Source: DATLFI01 sp035524895 (lineage in GTDB: Bacteria > Acidobacteriota > Thermoanaerobaculia > Multivoradales > Multivoraceae). Taken from it: DNA of 14,428 nt. Positions 6,577-14,428 of this stretch are shown piece after piece. The notes under the pieces are model-generated. The model ran no database searches. It had not been told where the DNA came from and was given only the letters and a program-made list of their open reading frames with translations. The stretch is from contig DATLFI010000226.1 of the NCBI GenBank assembly GCA_035524895.1, positions 1 to 14,428 of the forward strand. The letters are read 5' to 3'. A program made the position numbers and the translations under genes. The stretch's first letter is position 1. Each line of letters starts with the position of its first letter.

Positions 6577-7346
6577 CGGAACGGGTAGCCGAGCAGTCGG
6601 AGGACGCCGCGCGGCGGCGCGGACACTTCGCCTTCGATGCCGAAGCGGGGCTCGAGCCCCTCGCGCCGCCGCAACGTCCCGAGCGCGCGGTCCCAGAGTG
6701 TGAGGATCGTGCCGTAGTTGGAGTCGGTGTCGGCGCGCACGGGGTGGTGATGGATGCGGTGCATCGCAGGCGGTACGAAGCTCCACCACAGGGCGCGCTC
6801 GGCTAGCGGCGCGATCCGCACGTTGGCGTGCTGGAACTGGGCGCACAGCAACATCACGATCTCGAAAGCGATGAGTCCGAGTGGCGAGATGCCGAGCAGG
6901 GCCACGGTGCCGAGCTTTGCCGCCCCAGACACCGCCACCTCGCCGAGGTGGAAGCGCGACGCCGAGGTCACGTCGAGCTCGACGTCGGAGTGGTGCACGC
7001 GGTGGAAGCGCCACAGCGCGGGTACCGCGTGGTACGCACGGTGTAGGCCGTAGGCGAGCAGGTCGAGCACCAGGATCTCGCCGAGCAGCCGAACCGCCAG
7101 GGGCAGCCCCAGCGTCTCGAACGGGCCGAAGCGCCAAGGCGCAGAGCGCTGCGCGGCGATCGCGAGGCACGCGTAGCAGACGAGCGCCAGCACGCCGCCA
7201 TTGACCGCGGCGAGCGCGAGGTTCTCGAACCAGCGACGCAGCCGCGGTGCTCCGGGCGAATGGTGCGGCAGCGCCAGCTCCCACGAGAGCAGGGTGAACA
7301 ACCCGGCGAGGAAACAGACGGTGCGGAGAGTCTCGATGGCGTCCAC
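6573..7346 (-). CDS. Sterol desaturase / fatty acid hydroxylase family membrane protein
   Basis: 257 residues with several hydrophobic segments (about 8-25, 42-65, 78-100 and 145-170) and the di-iron histidine boxes of this membrane superfamily: HRAYH (102-106, preceded by DLLAYG), HRVHH (115-119), His133 in RFH, His173 in FQHANV, and HRIHH (196-200). These enzymes use O2 to hydroxylate or desaturate lipids at the membrane; substrates vary widely and cannot be named here. The start is GTG at 7346, with the moderate purine run GGAACGGAA upstream. It lies 70 bases after cusA on the same strand, a gap holding no obvious terminator, so read-through from the efflux operon is possible but a functional link is doubtful. 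Length is normal for the family. Confidence 0.88.
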   Translation of the reverse strand: MDAIETLRTVCFLAGLFTLLSWELALPHHSPGAPRLRRWFENLALAAVNGGVLALVCYACLAIAAQRSAPWRFGPFETLGLPLAVRLLGEILVLDLLAYGLHRAYHAVPALWRFHRVHHSDVELDVTSASRFHLGEVAVSGAAKLGTVALLGISPLGLIAFEIVMLLCAQFQHANVRIAPLAERALWWSFVPPAMHRIHHHPVRADTDSNYGTILTLWDRALGTLRRREGLEPRFGIEGEVSAPPRGVLRLLGYPFR

Positions 7347-7416
7347 GGGCGCGTTCCGTTCCAGACAATGCTACGAAAGGTCGGGCTGGTTCGTGCCGGC
7401 CAGAACGGTTCCACGG

Positions 7417-10400
7417 CTACGAGGCTCGGGAGGCCGCCTCGAGCTCGCGTCTCTTCCACAGCGCGAACAACGCCGGATACACCGTCAGCTCCATCACGAA
7501 CGACGTCGCGAGACCGCCCACCATCGGCGCGGCGATGCGCTTCATCAGGTCCGCGCCGACACCGGTGGCCCACATCAGCGGCATCAGGCCAGCCGTGGTG
7601 GTGAGCACGGTCATGAGCTTCGGGCGGATGCGCCGGGCTGCGCCGTCGACGATCGCCTCGCGCAGGTCGGCGAACGTGCGGAGCTTGCCCGATCTCTGCC
7701 ACTCCCGATGGGCGAGCTTCAGGTACAGCAGCATGATCACCCCGGTCTCGGCGTCGAGGCCCGCGAGGGCGATGAGCCCGACCCACACCGCGACGCTCAG
7801 GTTGTAGTCGAGCAGCCACAGCAGCCAGACCGCGCCGATGAGCGAGAACGGTACGGCCAGCAGCACGATCCCGGTCTCGACCAGAGAGCCGGTATTGAAA
7901 TAGAGGAGCAGGACCACGATCAGGAGGGTCACGGGAACCACCACCCGCAGCCGCTCCTTGGCGCGCTCGAAGTAGGTGAACTGGCCCGCCCATTCGAGCC
8001 GCGTCCCGGCCGGCAGCTCGAGTCGCTCGGCGACGAGCGCCTTGGCCTCCTCGACGTAGTCGGCGATCGGGCGGTCGCCGGGGTCGACGAACACGAAGCC
8101 GACGAGCCGGCCGTCCTCGCTGCGGATCATCGGCGGCCCGGTGACGTGGCGGATGTCGGCCACCTGCCCGAGCGGCACCTGGGCTCCCGTCGGTGCCGCC
8201 ACCAGGACCCGCGACAGCGCCTCGGGGTCGTCGCGCAGCTCCGGCGCGTAGCGCACGCTGATCGGGTAGCGCTCGCGGCCTTCGACCGTCTCGCTGACGG
8301 TCATGCCGCCGATCGCGGTGCGCACCACGTCGTTGATGTCCTGTACGCGCAACCCGTAGCGCGCGGCGCGGGCGCGGTCGATCTCGACGTCGACGTAGAA
8401 GCCGCCGGTCGACCGGTCGGCGAACGCGCTGCGCGTGCCGGGTATCTCGGCGACCACGCGCTCGAGGTCCACCGCCACGCGCTCGATGATCGCAAGGTCG
8501 TCGCCGAAGACCTTGATGCCGAGCGGGCTGCGGATGCCGGTCGAGAGCATCTCGGTGCGGGTCTGGATCGGCATCCACCAGATGCCGGGCATCCCCGGGT
8601 AGTGGAGCTGCGTTTCCATCTCACGCACCAGGGCGTCCCAGGTCATCCCCGGTCGCCACTCCTCCTCGGGCTTCAGCACGACGACGGTTTCCACCATGCC
8701 GATCGGCGCCGGGTCGGTGGCGGTGTCGGCGCGACCCATCTTGCCGAACACGACAGCCACTTCGGGAAAGGAGCGCAGCTCGCGGTCCATCGCCTGCAGG
8801 ATCGCCAGCGCCTCGCTCGCCGACATGCCGGGAGGCGCGGTGGGCATGTAGAGCAGCACGCCCTCGTTGAGCGGCGGCATGAACTCGTTGCCGAGCTGCA
8901 GGAACACCGGCACCGTGACGACCATGGCGATCGCGGCGAGCAGCAGCACGATCCAGCGCCAGCGCACCACCCCGCGCACCACGGGCGCATAGAGCCGTAC
9001 CAGCCAGCGGTTGAGGGGGTTGCGCTCCTCGGAGCGCATGCGACCGCGCACGAACAGCGCGGCGAGCGCGGGCGTGAGCGTCACCGCGAGGATCGACGCG
9101 AAGCCCATCGAGTAGGTCTTGGTGAAGGCCAGCGGCCGGAACAGCCGGCCCTCGACGCCCTGGAGCGAGAAGATGGGAAGGAACGAAACGGTGATCACCA
9201 GGAGCGAGAAGAAGATGCTCGGGCCCACCTCCTGCATCGCCTCGACCACCACGGACACCCGGGGGCGCGCACTGCCCTCGGTCTCCCAGCGCTCGAGCTT
9301 CTTGTGGATGTTCTCGATCAGGATGATCGAGGCGTCGACCATGGCGCCGATCGCGACGGCGATGCCGCCGAGCGACAGGATGTTGATGGTCAATCCCTGG
9401 TAGAGCATCGGGATGAAGGCCAGCAGCACCGCGAGCGGCAAGGTGAGGATGGGCACGAGCGCGCTGCGGACGTGGAGCAGGAACACGAAGATCACCAGGC
9501 TCACCACGACCATCTCTTCCAGCAGCGTCTCGCGCAGCGTGGCGATCGAGGCGCGGATCAGCGGCGAGCGGTCGTAAGTGATGACGATCTCCACACCCTC
9601 GGGCAAGGTGCGCTCGAGCTGCTCCAGGCGCTCCTTCACCGCGTCGATCACCTGCAGCGCGTTCTCGCCGTAACGCATGATCACGATGCCGCCCACGGTC
9701 TCGCCACGCCCGTCGAGCTCGGCGAAACCGCGCCGCGGCCCCGGACCGAGCTGCACCGTCGCCACGTCTTTCACGGTCACCGGCACGCCGCCGGCGGCCA
9801 CGAGCAGCGGAATCGACTCGAGGTCTTGCGGGCTCTTCACGTAGCCGCGGCCGCGCACCACGTGCTCGTGGCCGGCGATCTCGAGCACCTGGCCGCCGAC
9901 GTCCTGGTTCGATTCGCGAACCGCCTGGATCACGTCGCGCAGCGGCACGCCGAAGGCGCGCAGCTTCACTGGGTCGACCAGGATCTGGTACTCCTTGACG
10001 AATCCGCCGACCGAGGCGACCTCGGCCACCCCCTCGACGCTCTCGAGCGCGTAGCGGAGTTGGTAGTCCTGGATGCTGCGCAGTTGCTGGAGATCGACGG
10101 CGCCGCTCTCGTCGCGCAACGCGTACTGGAAGACCCAACCGACGCCGGTGGCATCAGGGCCGAGGGTGGGCGTCACCTCCGCGGGCAGCCGGTCGCGCAC
10201 CTCGTTGAGGTACTCGAGCACGCGCGACCGCGCCCAGTAGATGTCGGTGCCGTCCTCGAAGACCACGTAGAGGAAGGACATGCCGAACATCGACTGGCCG
10301 CGCACGTAACGGACGCGCGGTGCAGACAGCAGGCTGGCGGCGAGCGGGTAGGTGATCTGGTCCTCGACCAGGTCCGGGCTCTGCCCCGGCCACTCGGTGA

Positions 10401-10605
10401 ACACGATCACCTGCGCGTCGGAGAGGTCGGGGATCGCGTCGAGCGGTCCGTGCCGTAGGGCGTAGTAGCCCCAGGCCCCGAAGGCGACGGCGGTGAGCAC
10501 CGTGAGCCAGGGATTCCGCGCGCACGCCGCGATCACGCGCCCGATCGGCCCGGACTCGGCCGGGGTGTCACCGGGCGGCAGTGGCTCGGGCCGCTCGGGA
10601 ATCAC
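7417..10605 (-). CDS. cusA: Copper/silver efflux RND permease, CusA-like
   Basis: 1062 residues, the inner-membrane proton-driven pump of a tripartite heavy-metal efflux system (E. coli CusA has 1047). N-terminal hallmarks are a membrane span followed by DAIPDLSDAQVIVFTEWPGQ. GAMVDASIILIENIHKKLE (about 410-430) is the conserved transmembrane block. The three methionines that bind Cu(I)/Ag(I) in E. coli CusA (573, 623, 672) are matched by Met587 in LLYM, Met637 in PIGM and Met686 in RTEMLSTGI, with identical spacing of 50 and 49. This favours monovalent copper/silver over zinc/cobalt. The start is taken at GTG 10605, which overlaps the cusB stop as GTGA and has GAGGAG eight bases upstream. GTG 10611 would add two residues, with poorer spacing. 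Last gene of the operon; stop TAG. Confidence 0.95.
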   Translation of the reverse strand: MIPERPEPLPPGDTPAESGPIGRVIAACARNPWLTVLTAVAFGAWGYYALRHGPLDAIPDLSDAQVIVFTEWPGQSPDLVEDQITYPLAASLLSAPRVRYVRGQSMFGMSFLYVVFEDGTDIYWARSRVLEYLNEVRDRLPAEVTPTLGPDATGVGWVFQYALRDESGAVDLQQLRSIQDYQLRYALESVEGVAEVASVGGFVKEYQILVDPVKLRAFGVPLRDVIQAVRESNQDVGGQVLEIAGHEHVVRGRGYVKSPQDLESIPLLVAAGGVPVTVKDVATVQLGPGPRRGFAELDGRGETVGGIVIMRYGENALQVIDAVKERLEQLERTLPEGVEIVITYDRSPLIRASIATLRETLLEEMVVVSLVIFVFLLHVRSALVPILTLPLAVLLAFIPMLYQGLTINILSLGGIAVAIGAMVDASIILIENIHKKLERWETEGSARPRVSVVVEAMQEVGPSIFFSLLVITVSFLPIFSLQGVEGRLFRPLAFTKTYSMGFASILAVTLTPALAALFVRGRMRSEERNPLNRWLVRLYAPVVRGVVRWRWIVLLLAAIAMVVTVPVFLQLGNEFMPPLNEGVLLYMPTAPPGMSASEALAILQAMDRELRSFPEVAVVFGKMGRADTATDPAPIGMVETVVVLKPEEEWRPGMTWDALVREMETQLHYPGMPGIWWMPIQTRTEMLSTGIRSPLGIKVFGDDLAIIERVAVDLERVVAEIPGTRSAFADRSTGGFYVDVEIDRARAARYGLRVQDINDVVRTAIGGMTVSETVEGRERYPISVRYAPELRDDPEALSRVLVAAPTGAQVPLGQVADIRHVTGPPMIRSEDGRLVGFVFVDPGDRPIADYVEEAKALVAERLELPAGTRLEWAGQFTYFERAKERLRVVVPVTLLIVVLLLYFNTGSLVETGIVLLAVPFSLIGAVWLLWLLDYNLSVAVWVGLIALAGLDAETGVIMLLYLKLAHREWQRSGKLRTFADLREAIVDGAARRIRPKLMTVLTTTAGLMPLMWATGVGADLMKRIAAPMVGGLATSFVMELTVYPALFALWKRRELEAASRAS

Positions 10606-12143
10606 TGCCACAGCTCCTCGGCGGCGCCGAGTCGGCTCTCGGCGGCGACCAGGAACGTGCCCGAGGTCACGACGACGTCGCCCTCCTCGAGACCCTCGAG
10701 CACCTCGACGAAGCCCGCGGAGCTCGCGCCGACCACCACGACACGGGGCTCCAAACGGCCTTCACCGAGGTCGCGGAACACCACGCGGCGCGTGCCCGCG
10801 TAGAGCACGGCCGAATCGGGCACCATCAGGCGCGAGCCGCGATCGAGGTGCAGCACCACCTCCGCGTACATGTCAGGCTTGAGCTCGCCGTCGCGGTTGG
10901 GCAGCTCGATCCGCACACGACCGGTGCGCGTGGCGCCCTCGAGATAGGGGTAGACGAACGCGACGCGACCCTCGAAGCGACGGCCCGACGGGTGGGGCAG
11001 CGTCACCTCGACCTTCTGGCCCACCGCGACCAGCGGCAGCTCGGACTCGTAGACCTCGGCCTCCACCCAGACCCGGTCGAGCCCGGCGATCCGGTAGAGC
11101 GCCATGCCCGGCTGCACGGCCGCACCGGCGACGACGTGCTTCTCGATGACGTGGCCAGAGACCGGCGATTGGATCGGAAGGTACTGGATCGGCTCGCCGC
11201 TCGCGACGATCCCTTCGATCTGCGCGTCGTCGAGATCCCACAGCCGCAGGCGCTGGCGCGACGCCTCGACCAGGTAGTCGGCACGGTCCGGCGCCGAGGT
11301 CTGGCGTGCCGCGCGCTGGCTCGCGACCGCGGTCAGCAGCTCCTGCTGCGCGGCGTAGAGCTCCGGGCTGTAGAGCGTGAACAGGGTCTGGCCCTTGCGG
11401 ACCTGCTGGCCGGGGCTGTCGACGTCGAGACGGCCGATCCAGCCCGCGTACTTCACCGAGACTTCCGAGAGACGCGTCTCGTCGTACGTCACCTTGCCGA
11501 CGGCGCGCACCTCGAGCTGGAGCGGCCGTCGCTCCACGGCGCCGGTGCGCACCCCGATCGTCTGCCAGCGGCGTGGGTCGATGCGGATAGTCCCGGCGCG
11601 GGCCTCCTCCTGGGTCGAGGAGCCGGCATGTCCGGCGTGGTCGTCGGGCACTGCTTGGCCGCCGCCGGCGTCTCGCGACACCAGACCCGGCTGGCCCACG
11701 GTGAAGGAGTACGACGCCACGCCGCCTCCGCTCGGGGCCCGCGCGTCGACGGTGAGCTCCCAGGTGCCGGCCATCCCGACGTCGAACTCGGCGCGGTAGC
11801 GACCCTCGCCGAGCGCCGCGACGTCTGCGCGGCTGCGCATCGCGGGCATGGCGCCCATCGCTGGCATCGAGGCCTCGACTCCGATCTCGGCGTCCGTGAG
11901 CGGCCTGCCTTCGGCGTCGAGCACGCGGAGCTCGAGCACGTTGTCCTCGAGGCGCGCACGGGGCGGGTCGAGAGCTGCCTCGAAGGTTAGGCCGTCGCTT
12001 CGCGTGACCAACAGCGTCGCATCGTCGCGCGCACAGCCGCCGAGGAGCGCAAGCAGGATCACCGCCAGAGCGACTCGATCGCCGTCGCGCTCGCGTTCCG
12101 CGGGGGGGCGCCGCGGTGCGCGTCCAGAGCGCCGACGGCTCAC
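10602..12143 (-). CDS. cusB: Efflux RND periplasmic adaptor, CusB-like, with N-terminal YtkA/FixH-like domain
   Basis: 513 residues, longer than E. coli CusB (about 400). An N-terminal hydrophobic segment ends in LLGGC, so Cys37 is a likely lipid anchor. Residues about 43-155 form an extra Ig-like domain of the YtkA/FixH type, holding MPAMGAMPAM (93-102) and a typical GRYRAEFDVGMAGTWELTV strand pair. A linker with DDHAGHAG (167-174) precedes the adaptor core. The core starts near 184 (TIRIDPRRWQTIGVRTGAV) and includes the CusB signature YSPELYAAQQELL at the hairpin, a lipoyl part (IQSPVSGHVIEKHVVAGAAV) and beta-barrel/membrane-proximal domains. It links CusA to the outer-membrane channel and may hand metal to the pump. 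Start is GTG with AGGAGGT five bases upstream, overlapping the previous stop as GTGA. Confidence 0.93.
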   Translation of the reverse strand: MSRRRSGRAPRRPPAERERDGDRVALAVILLALLGGCARDDATLLVTRSDGLTFEAALDPPRARLEDNVLELRVLDAEGRPLTDAEIGVEASMPAMGAMPAMRSRADVAALGEGRYRAEFDVGMAGTWELTVDARAPSGGGVASYSFTVGQPGLVSRDAGGGQAVPDDHAGHAGSSTQEEARAGTIRIDPRRWQTIGVRTGAVERRPLQLEVRAVGKVTYDETRLSEVSVKYAGWIGRLDVDSPGQQVRKGQTLFTLYSPELYAAQQELLTAVASQRAARQTSAPDRADYLVEASRQRLRLWDLDDAQIEGIVASGEPIQYLPIQSPVSGHVIEKHVVAGAAVQPGMALYRIAGLDRVWVEAEVYESELPLVAVGQKVEVTLPHPSGRRFEGRVAFVYPYLEGATRTGRVRIELPNRDGELKPDMYAEVVLHLDRGSRLMVPDSAVLYAGTRRVVFRDLGEGRLEPRVVVVGASSAGFVEVLEGLEEGDVVVTSGTFLVAAESRLGAAEELWQ

Positions 12144-12772
12144 GATGTACCTCCTTCCGCGCTCGCCGCGTCCTCCGGCCACGCGGCACGCTCGCCGCAG
12201 CTCCCCATCTCGGCGCCCATGTAGGGATTGGCGACGTCCTCGCTCGCCTGGAGCCACTGGGGGAACGTCGTCGTCATCGGACATTCGAAGACGTGGCGTC
12301 CCTCGCGGAGACGAGGGTCCGCGGCCGCCAGCGCGAGCACGTGACGGCTCACCTCGCCGAACGCGACACGGCTTCCGGCGATGTCGCGTGCCGCACCGAG
12401 CTTCTCGGCTGCGGCCACGGCTCGATCGAGCTCCGGCGCGAGCGGCTCGTCGCCCTCGGGCCAGGAGGCGCGCGCCGACCGGAGGTCGCCGGCGAGCTGG
12501 GCCGCGGTCTCGGCCAGGCCGTCGTAGCGATTCTGGGCGAGAAGGGCACGCGCGAGCTCATATCTCTCGAGCGCAGCGTCCATGGCGTCGAGCGCAGCCT
12601 GCGGCAGTACGGTCGGGGCTGCTGCGGCCCCCGCACCCCTCTCGGGTGCGCGGCCACAGGCGAGCCCGAGTGCAGCGACGCCGATCAGGAGGACAACCGA
12701 GACGAGCCGTTCGGGAATGCGGCGCTTCCTGGGGAGTGCCCTGGCCCTTCCAGAGATCGTGGTCCGACTCAT
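12140..12772 (-). CDS. DUF3347-type periplasmic (lipo)protein of the copper efflux operon
   Basis: 210 residues. A basic N-terminus and a hydrophobic stretch (about 23-38) end in LGLAC, giving a possible lipid-anchored Cys39, though glycine at -3 makes the lipobox weak. The body is helical (about 55-155). It closes with a metal-site-like tail: CPM at 164-166, then NPYMG (182-186), Met189 and Cys192 in GSCGE. This arrangement of CPM, NPYxG and CG is what I know from DUF3347 domains, which accompany CusB-type adaptors and are suspected copper carriers. It could replace CusF, which is absent here. The start is ATG with AGGAGT seven bases upstream; it overlaps the tolC stop (ATGA), and its own stop overlaps the cusB start. 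The frame is open further upstream, but that region is tolC. Confidence 0.82.
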   Translation of the reverse strand: MSRTTISGRARALPRKRRIPERLVSVVLLIGVAALGLACGRAPERGAGAAAAPTVLPQAALDAMDAALERYELARALLAQNRYDGLAETAAQLAGDLRSARASWPEGDEPLAPELDRAVAAAEKLGAARDIAGSRVAFGEVSRHVLALAAADPRLREGRHVFECPMTTTFPQWLQASEDVANPYMGAEMGSCGERAAWPEDAASAEGGTS

Positions 12773-14160
12773 GGTTCGACTCCTGTCGTTGGAATGGATG
12801 GACCGTCTAGGGTTCGGTCGTTGGCTGCCGTCACCCGGCTGCCGGAGGCCCGCCCTGCTCCCACCGCCCGCTCGAGCGCGGCGCGGCCGCGGTAATAACT
12901 CGCCAGCGCTTCGTGGTAGCGCAGCTCGAGAGAGCGAAGACCGCGCGCAGCACCGATCAGCGCGACGAAGTCGTTCCGACCGCTCTCGTACCCGGTGCGC
13001 GCCGCACGCACCTGGTCGCGCGTCGCCGGGAGCAGGCGGCTCCGATAGATGTCGACGACGTGGTGTGCCTCGCGCAAGCGCGCGACGGCGACGCGCACGT
13101 CGCGGCGGATCTCGTCGACCACGGCTTGCCGTGACGACTCCACCTCTAGCACTCGCGCCTCGGCCTCGATCGTCGCCGCGCGCACGCGCTTCCGCCATAC
13201 TGGCCAGCTCAGCGAGCCGCCGACCATGTAGCGGTGCTCCTGCTCGCCCCACATCGAGCTGTACCCGGCGCCGACCCCGAAGTCAGGGCGGCCGCCGAGC
13301 CGCGCCAGCTCGAGCTCTGCCTCGCGCGCCCGGATCGCCGCGTCGGCCGCGCGCAGCTCCGGACGCGCGACCAGCGCCTGCTCCAGGAGCCGCTCCTCCT
13401 CGGGCAGGAAGGCCTCGGGAAGTGGCAGCGTCGCGAGCGGCGGGGGCAGCGGAGCCTCGGCAGCGCGGTGGAGCAGGGCGTTGATCTCGGCCCGGATCGC
13501 CTCCTCCTCGCTTTCCAGGATCACGAGGTCGTGCTGCAGGTGCGCCAGCTCGACCTCGGCCTGGAGGGGATCCTGCTGCGCCCCCAGGCCGGCCGCGTAG
13601 CGACCCGTCGCCGCGCGGAACAGGTCCTCGAGCAGCGCGACGTGCTCCGCCGTGATCTCCTGCGCGCGGTGCACCAGGTAGTAGTCGTCGTAGCGGTGCG
13701 AGGCCTGCTCGGCGAGCGCGAGCCGCAGCGCGGAGAGCTCCTCAGCCGTGCCCTCGGCCTCGGCGGCGGCGATCGCCCGGCGTAGCGGGCGCTTGCCGCG
13801 GAAAGGCAGCATCTGCATCGCCTGGACCTCGTAGCCGAACCCCACCGCGCTCGAGCCGATGGAAAGCGGCGCGAGGCCATAGCGAACCGAGAGGTCTTCG
13901 AGGCCGGCGGCGCGATCCGCGCGCGCCTCGGCCGCGAGGAGCGCTGCGCGCGCTGCTGCGAGCTGCGGGTTGCGCTCGAGCACAGCAGACTGGAGCGCCT
14001 CGCGGTCGAGCTGCTCGAGCGCCGAGAAGGGGTCGTCGACTTCGGGCTCGGAGCTTCGTTCCTGGGCCGCCAGAGCCCCGGTCGCCAGACAGGCGATCAC
14101 GATCACTCCGCCGACGCCACGCAGCGGGGCCTCGACGACTGTGCCAATAAATGGGCGCAT
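12769..14160 (-). CDS. cusC: TolC-family outer membrane efflux protein, CusC-like
   Basis: 463 residues. The signal peptide ends near ATGALAAQE (cleavage about residue 32); no lipid-anchored cysteine is evident. Two long repeated helical regions typical of TolC channels follow. The first contains LQSAVLERNPQLAAARAALLAAEARADRA and a QMLPFRGKRPLR segment (family: PWPGK). The second contains ALVARPELRAADAAIRAREAELELARLGGRPDFGVGAGY, followed by SLSWPVWRKRVRAATIEAEA. The protein would form the outer-membrane duct of the pump. Start is ATG with GGGAGGA a few bases upstream. First of four genes with overlapping stop/start codons. Substrate specificity comes from CusA rather than this protein, so the cusC name rests on context. 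Confidence 0.93.
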   Translation of the reverse strand: MRPFIGTVVEAPLRGVGGVIVIACLATGALAAQERSSEPEVDDPFSALEQLDREALQSAVLERNPQLAAARAALLAAEARADRAAGLEDLSVRYGLAPLSIGSSAVGFGYEVQAMQMLPFRGKRPLRRAIAAAEAEGTAEELSALRLALAEQASHRYDDYYLVHRAQEITAEHVALLEDLFRAATGRYAAGLGAQQDPLQAEVELAHLQHDLVILESEEEAIRAEINALLHRAAEAPLPPPLATLPLPEAFLPEEERLLEQALVARPELRAADAAIRAREAELELARLGGRPDFGVGAGYSSMWGEQEHRYMVGGSLSWPVWRKRVRAATIEAEARVLEVESSRQAVVDEIRRDVRVAVARLREAHHVVDIYRSRLLPATRDQVRAARTGYESGRNDFVALIGAARGLRSLELRYHEALASYYRGRAALERAVGAGRASGSRVTAANDRTLDGPSIPTTGVEP

Positions 14161-14194
14161 GAATCCTCCCGGAACGAAGGGTGTGGAGCGCGCT

Positions 14195-14209
14195 CGACCA
14201 CGATGGTCG
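14195..14209 (-). repeat. Inverted repeat in the tolC leader, possible operator
   Basis: CGACCA-CGA-TGGTCG is a perfect 6-bp inverted repeat with a 3-base centre. It lies 35 bases before the tolC start, between it and the stop of the preceding partial gene. It matches neither the CueR nor the CusR box that I know. It could be an operator, a weak mRNA hairpin or chance. Confidence 0.25.
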
Positions 14210-14239
14210 TGCGTCGCTCGCTCCGGCGGCCGGGCGGAC

Positions 14240-14428
14240 TCAGATCAAGAACACGCAGACCGAGGCATAGAGACGGCCCCAACCCGCAAGCGGGGCGGCC
14301 CGGGGCATCGGTCGGGTCTCGATGCTGGGCAGCGCGGGCTGCGCGAGGTCCGTCTCGGTGTCGGGGACTGACGCCGAGAAGACCGGCAGGGCCGCGACCG
14401 CCGGAGCGGAGGAGGCCGCCAGCGGCTG
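14240..14428 (-). CDS. Hypothetical protein, C-terminal end (partial)
   Basis: The minus-strand frame is open from the window edge for 62 codons to a TGA at 14242-14240. About nine in ten third codon positions are G or C, as in the neighbouring genes, which supports real coding. The visible part is rich in Ala and Pro, reads like a periplasmic or low-complexity linker, and ends GWGRLYASVCVFLI. I do not recognise it. It is on the same strand as tolC and 79 bases before it, so it may be the gene preceding it in the efflux operon. The start is outside the window. Confidence 0.5.
   Translation of the reverse strand, partial: QPLAASSAPAVAALPVFSASVPDTETDLAQPALPSIETRPMPRAAPLAGWGRLYASVCVFLI

Noticed and set aside
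7201..10458. A 1085-codon open frame on the plus strand opposite cusA
   Set aside because: Its translation is His/Arg/Asp/Gln-rich with no recognisable domain. It lies entirely antisense to a CusA with intact motifs. Long antisense frames are expected from the strong third-position GC bias.
10581..11990. A 469-codon plus-strand frame opposite cusB
   Set aside because: Same low-complexity antisense composition; the minus-strand CusB frame has clear domains, a lipobox and a strong RBS.
14283..14294. CCCGCAAGCGGG hairpin as a terminator upstream of tolC
   Set aside because: It lies inside the partial coding frame and has only a 4-5 bp stem with no T-tract.
1..14428. Alternative genetic code (TGA read as an amino acid throughout)
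   Set aside because: Nearly every other gene here ends in TGA at the expected family length and at tight overlaps with the next start, so TGA is a normal stop in this organism.

Overview
The window is high-GC DNA, densely packed with genes and using ordinary stop codons (almost all TGA). It comes from a Gram-negative bacterium: it encodes an outer-membrane TolC-type channel, lipoproteins and a three-part RND pump. A GMC oxidoreductase, a CadC-like TPR regulator and an HpnB-like glycosyltransferase would suit Acidobacteriota, Myxococcota or a related high-GC lineage. This placement is a guess from gene content. I see no tRNA, rRNA, CRISPR array, insertion sequence or phage gene.

Left part, plus strand (1-2019): the C-terminal end of a membrane glycosyltransferase leads by a TGATG overlap into a folate gene encoding dihydropteroate synthase fused to dihydroneopterin aldolase (FolP-FolB). 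folK follows 4 nt later. One transcript would therefore supply three folate-pathway activities.

Middle, plus strand (2137-6562): a GMC-family FAD oxidoreductase carries a four-cysteine cluster that may bind iron-sulfur. Next is a membrane-anchored winged-helix/TPR regulator of the CadC type, then a secreted PQQ-like beta-propeller gene. The propeller gene has an in-frame TGA just after its signal peptide, and a 7-bp hairpin with a GGTC loop lies 17 nt downstream of that TGA. This is either a broken gene or a candidate selenocysteine recoding site. Between regulator and propeller lie three or four 11-bp-spaced CTCA direct repeats, the geometry expected of an OmpR/PhoB-type operator.

Right part, minus strand (14428 down to 6573): a four-gene copper/silver efflux operon, tolC(cusC-like)-DUF3347 lipoprotein-cusB-cusA. 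Stop and start codons overlap by 4 nt at each of the three junctions. CusA keeps the three substrate-binding methionines of E. coli CusA at the same spacing. CusB carries an N-terminal YtkA/FixH-like domain with a methionine-rich motif, and no CusF is seen. A partial gene of unknown function precedes tolC. Downstream of cusA is a sterol desaturase/fatty acid hydroxylase-family gene, which converges on the propeller gene at an 18-bp palindrome containing both stop codons.

No stretch above 300 bases lacks a gene. The longest gaps are 5257-5449 (repeats, described below), 2020-2136 (leader of the GMC gene; only a ribosome binding site is evident), 14161-14239 (tolC leader with a small inverted repeat) and 7347-7416 (nothing clear).
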